Assembly: GCA_958299035.1 (NCBI GenBank)
Contig: CATQJL010000001.1
Coordinates: 104,541,661 to 104,605,660, forward strand
Direction of reading: 5' to 3'
Length of the DNA: 64,000 nt
Source of the DNA: Cylicocyclus nassatus
Lineage: Eukaryota > Nematoda > Chromadorea > Rhabditida > Strongylidae
Below the pieces are notes generated by a model. That model searched no databases, had not been told where the DNA came from, and saw only the letters and a list, made by a program, of their open reading frames with translations. Both the position numbers and the translations under genes were made by a program. Of this stretch, positions 46,925 to 58,163 are shown one piece after another; the first letter of the stretch is position 1; each line of letters begins with the position of its first letter.

Positions 46925-47375
46925 ACGGACTAACAAGGGAATGATACTCGGTGTCCGAGGCCTTTTGAGATAAAATTTATACCATTATACTCGTCTTGGA
47001 GCGCTGTTTCCGAACCTGACTTCGTTCTTGCTAATCGTTTTTCTAAAAAAAATAATGAAGAATTTTTGCGCAAAAAGAATTATTGTCGGAATGCCAAAAC
47101 TGCCGCTACGATGTGGTGTAGTGACTGGTGCGATGGAATCACAAGTTAATGCAGGTTTAGGTCCGAGTCCTTTTGTTCTTCAGTTTTTTGCCTCAACCAA
47201 GCTTCGTTTCAAAAGTTAGACATCCTCGATCGTATTTCTCTTGGGCGACCATTGGAAATCCTTCATAATTTCTTTTAGAGAAACGATTAGCAAGGAAGAG
47301 AGATTCGGAAACAGCGTTCAAAGACGAATATGGTGACATACGTTTCATAAAAGGCACAAAGAGTATCGCTCTAGG
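46925..47375. repeat. Foldback element
   Basis: The left arm (TACTCGTCTTGGAGCGCTGT, TTCCGAACC, TTGCTAATCGTTTTTCTAAA) is inverted relative to 47262-47330 (TTTAGAGAAACGATTAGCAA, GGAAACAGCGTTCAAAGACG). GC-rich outer patches at about 46760-46830 and 47390-47450 may extend it. Confidence 0.65.
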
Positions 47376-48120
47376 CCCTTTTGAACCCTTCGCGCGCGCG
47401 ATGCCCATTTCGCCGCGTGCGGCGCCGCTGGCAAAGCCAACAAGTCGCATTCACAGTCAACGGGGAAAATTCTTACAAGAACCGTGTCGAGTCGAAGTGG
47501 CCTTTCCAGACGAGACCCATACCGCTTTGAAGAGTATTAAACGATGATTCCAAATCTGCCTTCCAAATCTGCCAAGCGCCTCTGGACGCCGAGTTATGAC
47601 CGTTCCTCAGAGCGAAAAATGAATGCAGAATTTAGGTAAAATTGATTGTTACAATCTTTCCAGCGCTCAGATAAAGCAATGTTAAGTATTAGCATATTAA
47701 ATAGAATATATCCAGTGCATAAACAGCTCTGATACCTGACACTAGAGCATTTGAGCAAATTTGGGCGATTTCGCTTCAGTTTTGCGTTCAATTTTTTGAC
47801 CAGAATAACGAGCATAACTCGGCGTCCAGAGGCGCTTGGCAGATTTGGAAAGCAGATTTGGGATCAACGATTAATGCTCTTCAAAGCAGTATGGGTCTCA
47901 TTTGGAAAGGCCACTTCGACTCGACACGGTTCCCTTGTTAGTTTGAAGCATGTAATGTACCTGTGCCAAAATCTATCATCATGTTGGACAGGAAGATGTA
48001 GAAAAATGATGCTTCGTCCTACTCATAACCTTGTCAAGAGTACATAGTGGACATGTTGACCAATCAGAGGCGCGCCGTGATAGCGTGCGATTCAAAAGGG
48101 CCGTTTCCCATCGCTTCCTT
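47340..48120. repeat. Large foldback, arms about 130 bp or more
   Basis: Block 47468-47600 (GTGTCGAGTCGAAGTGGCCT, GCGCCTCTGGACGCCGAGTT) is the inverse of 47812-47940 (AACTCGGCGTCCAGAGGCGC, AGGCCACTTCGACTCGACAC). The centre is at about 47705. GGCCCTTTTGAA near 47370 and TTCAAAAGGGCC near 48093 suggest that the arms run further out. It partly overlaps the preceding foldback, so one probably inserted in the other. Confidence 0.7.
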
Positions 48121-48214
48121 GTAAGCGAGAGACTAAACGAGGCGGCTTGTGAGACCGGAGATTAGCCGACCGCGACACTCAGGAAAGTCACTGTGCCGTA
48201 CATACAACCTTCCA

Positions 48215-48694
48215 TCTTATATACATAGCTAAATGCCTGTTTGTCTGTCTGTGTGTACGTGTATTCCAAATAGAAAATTCTATTTCTGAACCGATCCGGT
48301 CCAAACTTGGCACACATACACTTCGGGCCCCAGCGGGGTCTTTGGCTACTTCTCGTTATCGACCGATACCGATTTTATCGATCTTTATCGATTTTTTGCA
48401 AAGTTTGAGCTACGGGGCTGGGAATTGGCACAGAGGGGTAATCGAACATGCTGATTACGAATACAATATTAGTTTTTGAAGTTGTCCATTACTTCTACCG
48501 ACTTTATTGATTTTTTTGGAAAATTTAGGCTGCGGGATTGGGAGGCACAGGGGTTAAGTGGGCATTCTGATTACTAACACAGCGAGAATAGGGAATTGCA
48601 CCTAGAAGTGGGCACAAGGAAAGGTTCTATAGGGGAGGGAATGGAACTTTAATGTAGTGTTTGATAGGGCCATGCGGAGCCGTAAGCCAGCTAG
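48215..48694 (+). mobile_element. Helitron-like element A
   Basis: It starts TCTTATATACATAGC immediately after A, and ends GGAGCCGTAAGCCAGCTAG immediately before T. These are the 5' TC, 3' CTAG and A|T insertion expected of Helitrons, with no target duplication. After the leader (GTCTGTCTGTG, TTCTGAACCGATCCGGTCC, GGCACACATACACTTCGGGC) come two to three monomers of the about 119-bp repeat. It encodes no RepHel protein, so it is non-autonomous. Confidence 0.75.
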
Positions 48695-50030
48695 TAGGCT
48701 TCTAAAACTTTCACTGCGAAAGCAGCTAGCTTTGCACGTTCTTAAATCTTCGCTATATGTTTTGGTTTAAGCCAAACAAGTTATTTTCATCAATCTACTA
48801 AATGCATCAATCTGACTCCTACAATGGAGCGAATGCCGCTCGAAATTATTATGATCAGTGTTGATTTCAAGTTTCTGTCTAGATTCAGTGTTTTTTCTTT
48901 TTTTACTGAATCCTATTTAGACTTTTTGGTGTTTTGTAATACGTGCACTCTTCGTGCACATAATAAGTAAGTAGATAATAAGGAACAATGAGTCAGGTGA
49001 GATGCAGAAGTCAGCGTTGGCGTATGTACTATTCGACAGTCGACAAATGAGAACCTTGGTCATCACTTCCTGTTGCGTGAGAGTGTTTGCATTTCACTGT
49101 GAAACTTAATGCATAGGATAAGTTTATTGCAAAAAAAAGCAGTGTAAAAAACGAATTCAATGGTGGAATGGCGTGCGGAATTTGCATGGGTGTTCTTTGA
49201 TCTGACAAAACGTAAGATTGCTGATACCGTCCTTCATTGTTGAAAGGTGTTGTCCAGACTAAGGGGCAGAAACGACAGTTCTACGCATGCTGCATATACT
49301 GCCACGAACAAAACAGAACCACATTCCATCTGCTGCCATTTTCCAGATTACGCTGGTTAAGAGGCATAATCACTAGAGAAATTTAGGAAACAATGGTATC
49401 GTTTTGATATATGTAAGTCGCAGAGGTGCCAATGATTATTCTTATCATTGCTGCCTGTCATTCCACGTTTCCGCGAACATTTGAACATTGCAGCAGCTGA
49501 ACCTAATGTAACACAGAACTGACATAAAGTGGAAGTGTTTTAAATAGTATTCGATGTTTTAACTCTTTTCAAAAGAGCATGTGTAGACCATCGTTTTAGT
49601 TTAAGATTTGACCTCAAAGATGAATGTTTTAAATGTAAAGTTCTTCTAATTTCACAACGCGTAATTGCTTGATTCATGGTCAACCATGTATCTACAATGG
49701 AAGCACTAACCTTTTACACAGTTTTTGATGTACTAGCTGTTATAGGAATGCTTCCTCTAACTTCGGTGTATTGTAGAATTCGGTTAACCATTGACCGAGA
49801 TTTACTTAACTTTGACCGTTTAGATCTCAATACTCACCCTGCACAAATTTAGCTTGCCGTCAAAGTATGCAAATGCTTGCAGGCGAGTATCCCTCATAAT
49901 GTGCATGCACCAATTTAATACCCAATTTTGATGTTAGCTTTGAGAGACAAACTGCAATAGGCACATTCGTTGCTATTTTTGTATTCAATGTGTTCATTCG
50001 TGGCCCTCAAGTAGTGAATATTGAAATCCT
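48695..50030. other. Gene-free stretch between Helitron copies
   Basis: No gene or repeat could be supported; AT-rich, with short runs only. Confidence 0.35.
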
Positions 50031-50229
50031 TCTATATATATAAAACCGAATGGGATTTTGTCTGTACACTGGTGGCTTGTCTGTACGCTGGTGGATAAGC
50101 ATGCTTGTTGATGCTGTCTGTAGGTCCTCGATGGTGTTTCCGTGTTTGTCATTTTCCAGCATGGAAGCTTGTTATTACTTCTACCAAATTTATCGATTAT
50201 TTGTAAATTTTGAACTACGGGGCTGGGAG

Positions 50230-51653
50230 TTGGCACAGGGGGGTAATCGAACATGCTGATTACGAATATGATAACCATTTTCAAAAATGCCCATTACCTT
50301 TATCATTTTATCGATTTTTTGGCAAAGTTCAAGCTACGGGGCTGGAAGTTGGCACACGGGGGTAATCGAGCTTGCTGATTACGGATTTGATAACCATTAT
50401 CAAAAATGCCCATTACTTTTATCATTTTATCGATTTTCTGGCAAAGTTCAAGCTAGGGGCTGGGAGTTGGCACACGGGGGTAATCGAGCATGCTGATTAC
50501 GAATATGATAACTATTTTCAAAAATGCCCATTACTTTTATCATTTTATCGATTTGTTTGCAAATTTTGGACTACGGGTTTGGGAGTTGGCACGCGAGGGT
50601 AAGCGAACATGCTGATTACGAATACAATACTGGTTTTTAGAATTATCAGTTATTTTTATCATTTTATCGATTTTTTTGCAAAGTTCAAGCTACGGAGCTA
50701 GGAGTTGGCACACGGGGGTAATCGAGCATGCTTATTACGAATATGATAACTATTTTCAAAAATGCCCATTACTTTTATCATTTTATCAATTTTCTGGCAA
50801 AGTTCAAGCTAGGGGCTGGGAGTTGGCACGAGAGGGTAAGCGAACATGCTGATTACGAATACAATACTGGTTTTTAGAATTATCAGTTATTTTTATCACT
50901 TTATCGATTTTTTTGCAAAGTTCAAGCTACGGAGCTAGGAGTTGGCACACGGGGGTAATCGAACATGCTGATTACGAATATGATAACCATTTTCAAAAAT
51001 GCCCATTACCTTTATCATTTTATCGATTTTTTGGCAAAGTTCAAGCTACGGGGCTGGAAGTTGGCACACGGGGGTAATCGAGCTTGCTGATTACGGATTT
51101 GATAACCATTATCAAAAATGCCCATTACTTTTATCATTTTATCGATTTTCTGGCAAAGTTCAAGCTAAGGGCTGGGAGTTGGCACACGGGGGTAATCGAG
51201 CATGCTGATTACGAATATGATAACTATTTTCAAAAATGCCCATTACTTTTATCATTTTATCGATTTGTTTGCAAATTTTGGACTACGGGTTTGGGAGTTG
51301 GCACGCGAGGGTAAGCGAACATGCTGATTACGAATACAATACTGGTTTTTAGAATTATCAGTTATTTTTATCATTTTATCGATTTTTTTGCAAAGTTCAA
51401 GCTACGGAGCTAGGAGTTGGCACACGGGGGTAATCGAGCATGCTTATTACGAATATGATAACTATTTTCAAAAATGCCCATTACTTTTATCATTTTATCA
51501 ATTTTCTGGCAAAGTTCAAGCTAGGGGCTGGGAGTTGGCACGAGAGGGTAAGCGAACATGCTGATTACGAATACAATACTGGTTTTTAGAATTACCAGTT
51601 ATTTTTATCATTTTATCGATTTTTTTGCAAAGTTCAAGCTACGGAGCTAGGAG
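50230..51653 (+). repeat. 712-bp higher-order repeat, two copies
   Basis: Sequence from 50230 recurs 712 bp later (six monomers) through about 51653. Rare variants are conserved between copies: AACTATTTTC, CATGCTTATTACG, ATCAATTTTCTGGC and GCGAGGGTAAGCGAAC at matching positions. One observed difference is GCTAGGGG versus GCTAAGGG. Within each block neighbouring monomers differ more than the two blocks do, so the whole six-monomer block was duplicated. Confidence 0.85.
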
Positions 51654-52000
51654 TTGGCACACGGGGGTAATCGAGCATGCTGATTACGAATACAGTATTA
51701 GTTTTTAGAATTATCAGTTATTTCTATCATTTTATCGATTTTTTGGCAAAGTTCAGGCTACGGGGCTGGGAGTTGGCATACGGGGGTAATCGAGCATGCT
51801 TATTACGAATATGATAACCATTTTCATAAATACCCATTACTTTTATCATTCTATCGATTTTTCTGCAGATTTTGAACTACGTGACTGGGAGTTGGCATAC
51901 GGGGGTAAGGGAACATGCTGATTACGAATATCATAACATTTCAGAAAATACCCCTTACTTCTATTGGTTTAATTGATTTTTTGCAATGTTTGAACTATGG

Positions 52001-52146
52001 GGGTGGAGGACTATATGTCGCCGAATTTGGAAGAGTCCCGCGCGGATTCCCTGCAGGAACGCATGTCCGCGCATGTATAAGGGTGCGTATTTGTCGCAAA
52101 TGACCGCGGGGACCGCCCTTTTTCGGCGACATATAGTCCTCCACCC
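52001..52146. mobile_element. Mutator-like MITE
   Basis: Perfect 25-bp terminal inverted repeats lie at 52001-52025 and 52122-52146 (GGGTGGAGGACTATATGTCG...). GAACTATGG at 51992-52000 is repeated at 52147-52155, an exact 9-bp target duplication. A 9-bp duplication with long inverted ends is the signature of Mutator-like elements. It inserted in a satellite monomer and is therefore younger than the array at that point. Confidence 0.9.
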
Positions 52147-52713
52147 GAACTATGGCGTTGGGGATTGGTGCAGGCAGGTAATTGAGCATGCTGCTCACGA
52201 GCACATTCTTATTTTACAACTTGTCACTTACCTTCACTGGCTTTATCGATTTTTTGCAAAGTTTAAGCCAGGAACTGGGATTTGGCACATGGGAGAAAGC
52301 GAGCATGCCGATTACGATTGTAATAAGTGTTCTTAGAAGAACCTATTATTTTTGTCGATTTTTCTATTCTTTGTAAAATTAGAGCTACACGGCTGACATT
52401 GCACAAAGTTGTATGTGAGCACGCTCACTGCAAAGATAGTTTTTGAGAATTTCCATTACTTTTATTGATTTCATCTTTTTTTCAAAGCTGAAGCTACGAG
52501 GCTCAGATGGCACTAATCCGAGGGTAAGTGAGCATGCTGAGAATTCTATAATCACACTCGGAAATGACGAAGGCGGTAAATCTACCTAAAGTTGTTATAA
52601 ATTCACTTTGGCCCGCCTTTACCTTTTTGAATCCTACTTCTGCCCTTAAAATCAGAAAAGCACATAGAGCCTGGTTTCGAGGGAAGAAAATGCTTATAAA
52701 CTGAGGCGGCAAG

Positions 52714-53062
52714 CAGTGGCGGACCGAGGGGGGCGCGTCCCCCCCCCCCCCCGAGAATGGGTCGCGAAATTTTTGAAACTTACCTATATGGGTTATAAAA
52801 ATGTGCAAACGACTTGTTTATTTATGTAAATAATTGAAATAATTTTTAAAATTTTTTAAAATTCAAATTAGCTTTATAAAAAAATTTTTTCGGGAGCGTG
52901 GCACCACGCCCCCTTTTTTTAGATTTTAGGGGTTGGGGACCCGCAAAAATTTGGAGAAGCACCCCAAAAAATTTTTCGGAGTGCGTGGCAAACGCCACGC
53001 ACCTTCATTTGAAAAAATTTTTGTCGCACCCCCCTCGGTCCGAAATCCAGCGACCGCCACTG
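52714..53062. mobile_element. hAT-like MITE in satellite
   Basis: The ends are CAGTGGCGGACCGAGGGG and GACCGCCACTG. Exact 8-bp target duplication GCGGCAAG lies at 52706-52713 and 53063-53070. The interior matches the 25.1-kb element (C/G run, TTTATGTAAATAATTGAAAT, CGGAGTGCGTGGCAAACGCC). The target is a monomer of the second satellite (usual text GGCAGCAAGATATTTTCGC), so it is a later insertion. Confidence 0.9.
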
Positions 53063-53076
53063 GCGGCAAGATATTT

Positions 53077-53770
53077 CGGTACTTTTCCGTTATCTGGACC
53101 CATTTTTTCAAAGAAGAGTATTGCTTCCATCCTTGTACCATATTTGGTCTCAGCTTTACAGGGAGGAGTGCCAACCTTCTGCCACGTGCCAAAAAAATTT
53201 AAAATGTCATTTAGATGCTTAACAGGTTTTACTAAGAGTTTTCGTTCAATCTGTTTTGTAGTCAATTTCAACCTCATTTCGATCAAGCATTTCAAAGTGA
53301 ACATTGTCATAATAATAACGACATACTCTTATCGATGAACAGACTAGACTTGCTCGGAATAGAAAAGTGCGTGAGATGAAATCATTTAAGAGGCAAAATA
53401 AGCGGCAGCAAGGGACTTCAAGCTTCATTTATAGTCTTTTCTGGCTAAAATCGCATGGCCAAAAGGGTTTGAAGAGAAAAGTATTAAATCACCACTGAAA
53501 GCAAGCAAGATGATCTAAAACAAATTCATGATTGTTTTGCTTTTATGTAAAACAATTAAACAGCTCAGAAGTGACTATAATCTCTTTTTCCTCCCCGGAA
53601 ATAGTTTCGAAAAAAAATCATATCAGAATGAACCGAAAAGTGTCAATTTTTTTGTGACACTTGGCAAGGAGGCAGTCCTCGTAGAAACTATAAAAAATTA
53701 TTCTTAGACTAAAGAAAGTATCACATGGGAGCCTTTCGAAGAAATGGGTCCGGATAACGGAAAAGTACCG
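53077..53770. mobile_element. 694-bp inverted-repeat element in satellite
   Basis: CGGTACTTTTCCGTTATCTG at the left and CCGGATAACGGAAAAGTACC at the right are inverted ends. ATATTT at 53071-53076 and 53771-53776 is a 6-bp target duplication inside the satellite phrase AAGATATTTTCGC. There is no transposase frame. The older copy is at 6445-7162. It lies 6 bp from the hAT-like duplication, so both insertions hit almost the same spot. Confidence 0.85.
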
Positions 53771-56035
53771 ATATTTTCGCTAAGAATTTCTACGAGTCAA
53801 TATCTAATTATACAGAAATTTCCTTAAATTCACTTCTGTCCCTTCCACTCTGCAAAAACCATACTTCTGCCTCTGAAAGCAGAAAAGTGGTCTCTGGGGA
53901 AGGACAGACCCATGAGCTTCATCCGGCACGGCATTTTCACTGAAACTTTAGGCTCTCAAACTGCAAAAACCACAAAACTCAAAAACCACATATCTGACCC
54001 TAAAAGCAGAAAGACAGGGCTTGGTCTCGATGGAAGAAAGAATTATGGCCTCAGGCAGCAAGAGACTTTCGCCAGAAGTTTTTGGGTGTCAATGATTATA
54101 CAGAACTTGCTTGAAATTTACTTCTGGCCCTTTTGGTCTCGAGGAGAAAACACTAATAAGCTCAGCCAGCAAGATACTCTCGCTGAAACTTTCTGGGTGT
54201 CAATGTTTACTCATACTGAAACTTGCTTCAAAAATTTACTTCTGGCCCTTCTACTTTGCAAAAAAACCATACTTCTGCCTCTAAAAGTAAAAAATCACAA
54301 AGTGCTCTCGAGGGAAGGACAGACCCATGAGCTTCATCCGACAGGACAGTCTCGCTAAGACGTTTGACCCCCTAGACTTCGCAAAAACCAGTACTTCTGC
54401 CCCTAAACGCAAAAAAGCACAGAAAATCCAGTCTCGGGGGAAGAAAGAATCATGGCTTCAGGCAACAAGGTATTCTCGCCAGAAGTTTATGGGTGTCAAT
54501 AATCATACAGAAACTTGCTTGCAATTTACTTCTGGCCATTCTACTGTGCAAAAACCACACTTCTTCCTCTAAAAGCAAAACAGTACAGAAAGCTTGGTCT
54601 CGAGAAAATGGCAGAACCATGAGGCTTCATGCGACAAACATTTTCGCTAGGACGTCTGACCTCCTAGACTTCGCAAAAACCAGTGCTTCTGCCCCTAAAA
54701 GCAGAAAAGCACGGGGAATTTAGTCTCTAAGGAAGGACAGACCCATGAGCTTCTTGCAACAGGACATTTTCACAGAAACTTTCGGCCCCTTCTACTTCGC
54801 AAAAACCAGTACTTCTGCCCTGAAAGCAGAAAAGCACAGGGATTTAGTCTCTAGGGAGAGACAGACCCATGAGTTTCATCCGACAGGACATTTTCTAAGA
54901 CTTTTGACTCCCAAACTTCGCAAAAAACCATAAAACTCAAAAACCACACTTCTGGCCCAAAAAACAAAAAAACACAAGGAGCTTGGTCTCGAGGGAAGTA
55001 AGGATTATGGCCTCAGGCAACAAGATGTTTTCGCCAGAAGTTTCTGGTTGTCCATGTTTCATTATACAGAAACTTGTTTGAAATTCGTGGCCATTCTACT
55101 CTGCAAAATCCATACTTCTACCCCGAAAAGCAAAACAGCACAGATAGCTTGGTTTCGAGGAAAAGAGACTCATAAGCTCAGCCAGCAAGATATTTTCGCT
55201 GAAAACTTCTGGGTGTCAATGTGTATTCTACAGAAACTTGTTTAAAATTCACTTGTGGCCATTCCATTCTGCAAAAACCAGACTTCTGCCTGTGAAAACA
55301 GAAGAGTGGTCTCGAGGGAAAGACCCGGGAGACGGTCAAGAGGCGAGATTTTCTGGCTGTCACCAACTTAAAACTTCAGTTTCTCGCTATGGGAGTGTTC
55401 AAAAAGTGTCGGACAAAGTCCATCGGCTTACTAGCTGTTTGAAGTAACCATTTGATAAGTTCGACGACTTTTGCTAGAAAACTGACCGTAATAGTTACAA
55501 AATTGCTATAAACTGCATTTTCATGGGTTTTTGACCTTCAACAATTTTGTTTTGAATCGCTTTCAAAATGATAAGATCGAAGAATTCCTGCAATTCTCTA
55601 ATGTACTTCTTTTGAAATTTCAAATAATCCTGGAACTTCATAAAACACTAAGTATGTGCTATATACTGCCCATCTGGTGATAAGAATCGCGCCTCTTGAC
55701 ATACATCCAAACAGACCCATGAGCTTCTTGCGACAGGAAATCATCTTTGCTGAAAATTCTGGCCTTCTGAACTTTGCAAAAACCACACTTTTGTCCCTAG
55801 AAGCAAAAAACAGGGAGCTTGGTCTCGAGGGAAGAAAAGACTCAGGGCTCAGGCAGCAAGATATTTGCGCTAAAAGTTTTTAGGTGTCAATATTTGATTA
55901 TACAGAAACTTGCTGGAAAAATTACCCTTCTTCTCAATTATACTTCTGCTAAAAGCGGAAGCATAAGGAGCTTGGTTTCGAGGGAAGGAAAGAACTAGGG
56001 TTTTATACGACAGGACAATTTCGGTAAGATTATCC

Positions 56036-57815
56036 TTCAAAAGAAGGCGCTGGGCCAGCTTCTGTTCAAGAAATGAGCCCGTTCACTGGCAAGACATCAT
56101 CGAAGAAAATGCTGCTTCGTTTTTACCGACATATCTGAGCTTTTGGCTGCTGGAAGACATAAACTTCCTTTAACATGGCACTTTCCTGGAAATCAATTTG
56201 AGTTTTGGGATGAATCAGCTGCTCTAAACAGGTGCTTCGAGGTAGCTTCCTTGTTTAAGAGCTGTGGTATCAGGGCAAAGGTATGTGCAAGAAAACAGCA
56301 AAGATGCTTTGCGCATAGTCAGTGGTAGTAGCTTCTTTTCCTAAGAGCATAGTGTTTTGTTTCTACTACTCACAACATGCGAAAGGTCGCTGGGAAGATG
56401 AAAATTCTCTTTCTTGGGATTTTAGTTAATTAATGGCAGATATCAATGTATCTGCCCCCACCCACCTACTAGCGACCCGTAGGGTCGCTAGTCTTATATA
56501 TAAAGCTGAATGTCTGTTTGTATGTATGTCTGTCTGTCTGTCTGTCTGTACGTATGTTCCGAATAGAAAATTCCATTTCTGAACCGATCCGGACCAAACT
56601 TGGCACACATACACTACGGGCCCCGGCGGGTGTCAGAGGCTACTTTTCGTCATCGATCGATATCGATTTTATCGATTTTTATCGATTTTTTGCTGAGTTC
56701 ACCTACGGGGCTGGGAGTTGGTACAGGGGGGTAATCGAGCATGGGGATTCCGAATACAATATTGGTTTTCAGGATTATCGATTACTTTTATCGATTTTAT
56801 CGATTTTTTTGCAAAGTTTGAGCTACGGGGCTGGGAGTTGGCACAGGGGGGTAATCGAGCATGGGAATTCCGAATACAATATTGGTTTTCAGGATTATCG
56901 ATTACTTTTATCGATTTTATCGATTTTTTGCAAAGTTTGAGCTACGGGGCTGGGAGTTCGCACAGGGGGGTAATCGAGCATGGGGATTCCGAATACAATA
57001 TTGGTTTTCGGGATTATCGATTACTTTTATCGATTTTATTGTTTTTTTTTGCAAAGTTTGAGCTAGGGGGCTGGGAGTTGGCACAGGGGGGTAATCGAGC
57101 ATGCTGATCATCCCCAAGGGGGGTGATCAGCATGCTCGATTACAACCCTGTGCCAAATTCCAGCCCCCCAGCTCAAATTTTCAAAAAATCGATAAAATCG
57201 ATAAAAGTAGTGGACGATCTTGAAAACTAATATCGTATTCGTAATCAGCATGCTCGATTACCCCCCTGTGCAAAATCCCAGCCTCGCATGTCAAAATTTA
57301 CAAAAAATCGATAAAATCAATAAAAGTAATTGATAATTCTGAAAACTAATATTGTATTCGGAATCCTCATGCTCACTTCCCCCCTGTGCCAATTCCTAGC
57401 CCTGTAGGTGAACTCTGCAAAAAAATCGATAAAAATCGGTAAAATCGACATCGATAGATAACGAAAAGTGGACTGTGACACCCGCCGGGGCCCGAAGTGT
57501 ATGTGTGCCAAGTTTGGTCCGGATAAGGCGGAGCCGGGTAAGCCAGCTAGTTCATTTATAAACAAAACAAGTTTTAAGGCCTTCCGTCGCCATACTTGTG
57601 AGCAATATTGCTTGCTAAAACAGGAAATGCTTCGTAACACTGAAATAAGCACCAGCTATGAAGAATGTTTTCGCATAAGTGAACGATTAGCTGGACAACA
57701 AGCCATCTTACTAGTAATGCTAAATGATTTCCTGGCCGTAAAAACTGACCATTATAAAAATGCCAAGGAAGCGCAGGAGCTTCCACAAATGATTATCATT
57801 CAATGTGAAACGTGA
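56036..57815 (+). pseudogene. Possible split gene or gene relic, two exon-like pieces
   Basis: Piece one (56036-56280) reads RRRWASFCSRNEPVHWQDII EENAASFLPTYLSFWLLED, then in the next frame LTWHFPGNQFEFWDESAALN RCFEVASLFKSCGIRAK. It ends at a strong donor, AAG|GTATGT (56281). Piece two (57579-57815) follows a TTTTAAG acceptor in the same phase: AFRRHTCEQYCLLKQEMLRN ... ERLAGQQAILLVMLNDFLAV ... IIIQCET and stop. The intervening 1.3 kb holds Helitron B. The left edge abuts satellite, and one frameshift near 56165 is needed, so it may be broken. I recognise no family. It could equally be two unrelated frames. Confidence 0.35.
56492..57550 (+). mobile_element. Helitron-like element B with inverted satellite halves
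   Basis: It starts TCTTATATATAAAGCTGAAT (56492) and ends GGAGCCGGGTAAGCCAGCTA G (57550) before T. A CTGT microsatellite and the leader TTCTGAACCGATCCGGACC follow. Then come four forward 119-bp monomers to about 57112, an inversion point (57112-57125), and about three monomers in reverse. The reversed block ends with the inverse of the leader (GTGTGCCAAGTTTGGTCCGG) directly before the 3' end. The internal inversion makes a palindrome of several hundred bp. The left flank is a 25-bp near-palindrome (56468-56492, ACTAGCGACCC...GGGTCGCTAGT). Confidence 0.75.
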
Positions 57816-57860
57816 GAGGGCTTTTCTAGAATTTCCTCAATATTTGTCTATATATGTATA

Positions 57861-58163
57861 CTAGTTGACTTACCCGGCTCCGCCCGGCCCTGTCATTATT
57901 ATTCGTAATCAGCATGCTCGATTACCCCCCTGTGCCAACTCCCACCCGTAGCTCAAATTTTGCAAAAAATCGATAAAATCGATATCGATCGATGACGAAA
58001 AGTAGCCTATGACACCCGCCGGGGCCCGAAGTGTATGTGTGCCAAGTTTGGTCCGGATCGGTTCAGAAATGGAATTTTCTATTTTCTATTTAAACATACG
58101 TACACACATATATACATACATACAGACAGACAGACAAACAGACGTTCAGCTTCATATATAAGA
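57861..58163 (-). mobile_element. Helitron-like element C (minus)
   Basis: On the minus strand it starts TCTTATATATGAAGCTGAAC preceded by A (58163), and ends GCGGAGCCGGGTAAGTCAAC TAG before T (57861). The leader and a single 119-bp monomer lie between. The A|T insertion and absence of a target duplication agree with Helitrons. It lies just 46 bp beyond the stop of the 57.8-kb exon-like frame. Confidence 0.75.

Larger units (their letters stand above)
50031..52520 (+). repeat. 119-bp satellite array with Helitron-like 5' end
   Basis: The left edge TCTATATATATAAAACCGAA resembles the Helitron 5' end seen at 48215 and 56492. About 18 monomers of roughly 119 bp follow, each with TTTATCATTTTATCGATTTT, GCAAAGTTCAAGCTACGGGG, CTGGGAGTTGGCAC and GGGGGTAATCGAGCATGCTG. 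Monomers degrade toward 52.5 kb. No CTAG-type 3' end was found. The open frames in the array are produced by the repeat. A Mutator-like MITE interrupts it at 52001-52146. Confidence 0.85.
52570..56035 (+). repeat. Second satellite array (about 14 dispersed monomers)
   Basis: The unit contains ACTTCTGGCCCTTCTACT, GCAAAAACCA, TACTTCTGCCCCTAAAAGC, AGAAAAGCAC, GGTCTCGAGGGAAG and either GACCCATGAGCTTCATCCGA or a GGCAGCAAGATATTTTCGC ending. Some units add GGTGTCAATG...TACAGAAACTTGCTT. Two monomer types of about 125 and 165 bp alternate. Two elements (52714-53062, 53077-53770) split the left part, and unique sequence fills 55380-55690. The right edge is near 56035. Frames such as 53912-54358 are produced by the repeat. 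Confidence 0.8.

Noticed and set aside
50050..51314. Repeated frames with WELAHGGNRAC-type text
   Set aside because: These are translations of the 119-bp satellite and recur at exactly the 712-bp repeat offset.
50031..52520. CRISPR array
   Set aside because: Regular spacing comes from whole-monomer tandem repetition without unique spacers, and the genome is eukaryotic.
53912..54933. Several 60-148 codon frames with similar SFIRQD...FAKTSTSAP sequences, looking like a repetitive protein family
   Set aside because: They follow the monomer period of the satellite in shifting frames, begin in the middle of monomers and show no splice or start context.
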